Shown: positions 7,075 to 9,122 of the stretch, in pieces | Layout of the letters: the number at the start of each line of letters is the position of its first letter | How positions within the stretch are numbered: the stretch's first letter is position 1 | Assembly: GCA_946479405.1 (NCBI GenBank) | Contig: CAMLGD010000134.1 | Location: forward strand, 1 to 9,122 | Origin: an uncultured Vogesella sp. | GTDB lineage: Bacteria > Pseudomonadota > Gammaproteobacteria > Burkholderiales > Chromobacteriaceae | Length of the DNA: 9,122 bases | Reading direction: 5' to 3' | Made by a program: the position numbers and the translations under genes | Notes under the pieces: model-generated | What the model was told of the DNA's origin: nothing | The model's database searches: none | The model's input: only the letters and a program-made list of their open reading frames with translations

Positions 7075-8106
7075 TCAGTTTTCCGGCAGCGACCGCCCGA
7101 TGCTGGCCGACAGGCGCGCCCAGTCGAAATACGGCCCCGGGTCGGTCTTGCGTCCCGGCGCGATGTGCTCGTGGCCGGTGATCGCGCTCACCCCGCAATC
7201 GCGCTGCAGCAGCTGTGCCAGCGCCGCCAGTGTGCGGTACTGCGCGTGCGCGAACGGCTCGAAATCGCAGCCTTCCAGCTCCACCCCCAGCGCAAAATCG
7301 TTGCAGCGTTCGCGGCCGCGCCACTGCGATGCCCCGGCATGCCAGGCGCGGCGGTTGGTAGGCACGAACTGCAACAGGCGGCCATCGCGGCGGATGAAAA
7401 AGTGGCAGGACACCCGCAGCCCGGCAATCGCGGCGTAGTACGGATGTTCGTCCGGGTCCAGCGTGTTGCTGAACAGCTCGGCCACGCCGTCGCCGCCATA
7501 CTGGTATGGCGGCAGGCTGATGTTGTGAATCACCAGCAGCGGCGTGGCCGCCGGCGCCGCGTAATCGTCACAATTGGGCGATGGCAGCCACTCGGCTTCC
7601 TGCACCCAGCCCGACGCATCCAGCGTCAGCGCCAGCGGGCTGTCGTCGCGCTGCCAGCGCAGGCGGGTCAGCAGCAGACCGTCCGGCGCGGCCAACTCGC
7701 ACTCGCGGCGGAAACCGGCCTTGCGGTAGCAACGCAGCGCCGCATAGTTACCGCTGGCCGTCTGCACCGTGGCACTGCGCTCGCCGGCCAGCAGCGCGGT
7801 CAGCAGCCGCCCGGCCCAGCCTTCGCCCAGCCGCTGCGGCGCCACCAGCGTGCGCTCGATGTCCACCGCGTCCTCGCCGCTGCGACTGGCCACCAGCAGG
7901 CCGCACAGCGTGCCGGCCTCGTCGTACGCCGCCAGCACGCTGCGCCGATCGCTGGCGATGGCGGCGACATCCGCCCACAGCCGTGGCAGCGGGTAACCAT
8001 CCAGCCAGGCCACTTCCAGCGCATGGGCAGCATCATGCAGCGCCAGCGCGGCGGCAAGGTTGGCCGCATCGTGCGGCAACGGGCAAACATGGAAGGGAAC
8101 GGTCAT
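7075..8106 (-). CDS. Fusion of GNAT acetyltransferase domain and AmpD (1,6-anhydro-N-acetylmuramyl-L-alanine amidase)
   Basis: One uninterrupted frame of 343 residues with two domains. The first (about 1-150) looks like a GNAT N-acetyltransferase: VDIERTLVAPQRLGEGWAGRLL contains a degenerate acetyl-CoA P-loop (R92 to G96), and GNYAALRCYRKAGF (119-132) is the usual Asn/Tyr/Gly-Phe C-terminal motif. From about 163 the sequence is a complete AmpD: zinc ligands His194 (VIHNISLPP), His312 (GHEHIAPGRK) and Asp322 (KTDPGP), catalytic Glu276 (GVELEG) and Lys320, plus RRAWHAGASQW and GRERCNDF. AmpD cuts the L-Ala amide bond of anhydro-muropeptides in cytosolic wall recycling and thereby influences ampC-type induction. 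Normal AmpD is about 185 residues, so the GNAT part is an addition. There is no signal peptide. ATG 8106 was chosen over GTG 8109 because GGAA (8117-8114) lies 7 nt away. No plausible internal start exists for AmpD alone. Confidence 0.9.
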   Translation of the reverse strand: MTVPFHVCPLPHDAANLAAALALHDAAHALEVAWLDGYPLPRLWADVAAIASDRRSVLAAYDEAGTLCGLLVASRSGEDAVDIERTLVAPQRLGEGWAGRLLTALLAGERSATVQTASGNYAALRCYRKAGFRRECELAAPDGLLLTRLRWQRDDSPLALTLDASGWVQEAEWLPSPNCDDYAAPAATPLLVIHNISLPPYQYGGDGVAELFSNTLDPDEHPYYAAIAGLRVSCHFFIRRDGRLLQFVPTNRRAWHAGASQWRGRERCNDFALGVELEGCDFEPFAHAQYRTLAALAQLLQRDCGVSAITGHEHIAPGRKTDPGPYFDWARLSASIGRSLPEN

Positions 8107-8109
8107 CAC

Positions 8110-8246
8110 GGCATTCCGTCATACGGGCAAAGGCGCACTTTACCGCAACACACCGGCCGCGGCACACGCCGGAAGTTGAGCGCCGTCATAGGCCGGCAAC
8201 ACCGGCCGGGTGATACTGCGGCCAACCTTTATCGCTGGAGACTGCC
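8110..8246. other. Divergent spacer with GC-rich inverted repeats upstream of the hemerythrin gene
   Basis: Contains the 5' regions of both the GNAT-AmpD and hemerythrin genes. The clearest structure is GGCCGG (8191-8196) with CCGGCC (8202-8207) around CAACA. A looser pair, CCGGC/GCCGG, lies near 8153-8172. A GATACT (8212-8217) could be a weak -10 for the hemerythrin gene, but it lacks a -35. I see no FNR-, NsrR- or Fur-type site. The hemerythrin start has GGAG at 8237-8240, 6 nt before its ATG. Confidence 0.35.
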
Positions 8247-8774
8247 ATGCTCAAGCTCGACTCCCTGTCCGCCGCCGCACCGTCGTTCGATGCGCCGCTG
8301 GAGATGCTCAACGCCTGTCACGACAAGGTGCGCCACTTCTGCGTGCAGCTGGACGCCCTGCCGGACTACATCCAGCTGCATGGCCACAGCCAGGCAGTGG
8401 TGAACAGCATTGCCGGCATCGTGCGCTATTTCGAGATTGCCGGCCCGGCCCACCATCAGGATGAAGAAGACGAGCTGTTTCCGCTGATCATGGCGCGGCA
8501 GCCGGATGCCGCGCCCAAGATCGAGCAGCTGCTGGGCGAACACGGCTATCTGCATGCGCGCTGGAACGCCATCCGCGACGATCTCAACGCCTACGCCGTC
8601 GGCACGCTGGGCGCGCTCAACGCCAGCGAAATCCACGAATTCACCCGCCTGTACCGCGAGCATGCCGCACGCGAGGAAGCCTGGCTGTTCCCCACCGCCG
8701 CTGCACTGATCAGCGACGACGAGCTACACGCTGCCGGCCAGCGCATGGCCGCGCGCCGCACCACGCCACGCTGA
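8247..8774 (+). CDS. Hemerythrin-domain (HHE cation-binding) protein
   Basis: 175 residues, cytosolic, predicted four-helix bundle holding a di-iron centre. Likely ligands appear in the right order: His25 (NACHDKVRHFC), His70 and Glu74 in AGPAHHQDEEDELFP, His99 and/or His103 (LLGEHGYLHARW), and His139 and Glu143 in YREHAAREEAWLFP. The HxxxE spacing in the second and last motifs is typical. Such proteins bind O2, NO or iron; related families include bacteriohemerythrins and the RIC/YtfE iron-sulphur repair proteins. This one lacks the N-terminal ScdA-like domain of RIC, so O2/NO/iron sensing or storage is the more cautious description (inference). It is a single-gene unit, divergent from GNAT-AmpD and followed by a hairpin. 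The last residues (ARRTTPR) are basic and probably disordered. Confidence 0.88.
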   Translation: MLKLDSLSAAAPSFDAPLEMLNACHDKVRHFCVQLDALPDYIQLHGHSQAVVNSIAGIVRYFEIAGPAHHQDEEDELFPLIMARQPDAAPKIEQLLGEHGYLHARWNAIRDDLNAYAVGTLGALNASEIHEFTRLYREHAAREEAWLFPTAAALISDDELHAAGQRMAARRTTPR

Positions 8775-8782
8775 CGCGCCAC

Positions 8783-8799
8783 GCCGGCGACTTGCCGGC
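8783..8799 (+). terminator. Small GC-rich hairpin after the hemerythrin gene
   Basis: GCCGGC (8783-8788) pairs with GCCGGC (8794-8799) around GACTT, nine nt after the hemerythrin stop. No T-run follows, so terminator activity is uncertain. Confidence 0.3.
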
Positions 8800-8994
8800 C
8801 GTCTACCCGCGCCGGGAGACGTGGTGACGGCCAACGGCACTCCCGCGTGCCACTCCCGTCCCAGCCGCAGCACCGCACTGGGCATCGGCGGTACAGCTGC
8901 TACCATCAGTAGCGATAGCCGCAATTTTCAGCCGCCGCCGGCACATCGGGCCTGCATCGACCACCGGCGGCAGCACCGAGCCACGGGAGGCACC
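8800..8994. other. Non-coding spacer upstream of the secreted protein gene
   Basis: No supportable gene. It holds GGCAC/GTGCC (around 8837-8851), a short direct repeat CACTCCCG (8838-8845 and 8851-8858), and a 15-nt inverted repeat GCTAC/GTAGC (8899-8913). TACCAT (8901-8906) inside the last element resembles a -10 box, but no -35 is visible at the right distance. If used, it would give a leader of about 80 nt for the gene at 8995. Confidence 0.3.
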
Positions 8995-9122
8995 ATGCGT
9001 CAGATAACGCTGCCCATGCTGTGCATGCTGAGCCTGCTGTGGCCGGGTCAGCACGCACAGGCTCAGCTGCAGAACGAAACCCTGCTGCAGACGCTGCCAC
9101 CCGGCTACAAGATCGACTACCG
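8995..9122 (+). CDS. Secreted/periplasmic protein of unknown function, 5' end only
   Basis: The ATG at 8995 follows GGGAGG (8985-8990) with 4-nt spacing, a strong ribosome-binding site. The 42 visible codons encode MRQITLPMLCMLSLLWPGQ then HAQAQLQNETLLQTLPPGYK and continue past the window edge. Residues 1-22 form a typical signal peptide: short basic start, Leu/Met-rich core, and a probable cleavage after the Ala of HAQA (about residue 22). The mature start QLQNETLLQTLPPGYKIDY is not a motif I recognise. A periplasmic or exported location is supported; the family cannot be named from this fragment. Coding confidence rests on the ribosome-binding site, signal peptide and open frame to the edge. 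Confidence 0.7.
   Translation, partial: MRQITLPMLCMLSLLWPGQHAQAQLQNETLLQTLPPGYKIDY

Noticed and set aside
7048..8403. 451-codon plus-strand open frame across the GNAT-AmpD gene
   Set aside because: It is a shadow of the minus-strand gene. It begins inside the terminator hairpin and its translation has no recognisable domain.
1..9122. Mobile element, CRISPR, toxin-antitoxin or phage-defence locus
   Set aside because: No transposase or integrase motifs, no terminal repeats or target duplications, no regularly spaced repeats, and no small gene pair of toxin-antitoxin form was seen on either strand.

Overview
The window looks like a chromosomal segment from a GC-rich betaproteobacterium. Protein style (a bacterial-type ProS, a 622-residue Kup, an AmpD domain, a small Bug-free solute-binding protein) and strong third-position GC suggest Neisseriales/Chromobacteriaceae (Chromobacterium, Vogesella or Aquitalea-like). 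That placement is an impression from protein similarity recalled from memory, not a computed result. There are no rRNA, tRNA, CRISPR, insertion-sequence or phage signatures. The region reads as ordinary core/accessory chromosome with several poorly characterised genes.

Layout, left to right. Positions 1-481 (minus) hold the N-terminal part of proS (prolyl-tRNA synthetase), cut by the window edge. Divergent from it, 663-1691 (plus) encodes a membrane-anchored AraC-type regulator: about seven hydrophobic segments followed by a C-terminal AraC DNA-binding domain. After a 120-nt gap with two overlapping palindromes comes a tight four-gene plus-strand operon (1812-4121): a small three-helix membrane protein, an atypical SDR/NmrA-like NAD(P)-binding protein, a DUF2269 membrane protein and a DUF4166 protein. 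All three junctions overlap by 1 to 4 nt, which implies translational coupling. Converging on it with a 6-nt gap is a minus-strand orphan periplasmic solute-binding protein of the amino-acid (SBP_bac_3) type (4128-4832).

A non-coding divergent region of about 300 nt (4833-5130), with an AT-rich patch and small hairpins, precedes kup (5131-6999, plus), the K+:H+ symporter. Two strong hairpins (7011-7030 and 7035-7064) separate kup from a convergent minus-strand gene (7075-8106). That gene is the most unusual in the window: a single open reading frame joining an N-terminal GNAT acetyltransferase domain to a complete C-terminal AmpD (anhydro-muropeptide amidase) domain with its zinc and catalytic residues retained. 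A divergent hemerythrin-domain protein (8247-8774, plus) follows, then a hairpin-rich spacer and the first 42 codons of a secreted protein (8995 to the window end).

How the genes may work together: the clearest functional unit is the four-gene operon, possibly controlled by the adjacent membrane AraC regulator. Its products suggest an envelope- or lipid-associated redox or modification process, but the substrate cannot be read from the sequence. The remaining genes look like independent housekeeping or stress units: translation (proS), K+ uptake (kup), cell-wall recycling (GNAT-AmpD) and O2/NO/iron handling (hemerythrin). I do not see a complete new defence or mobile system here. The GNAT-AmpD fusion and the coupled operon are the best leads.
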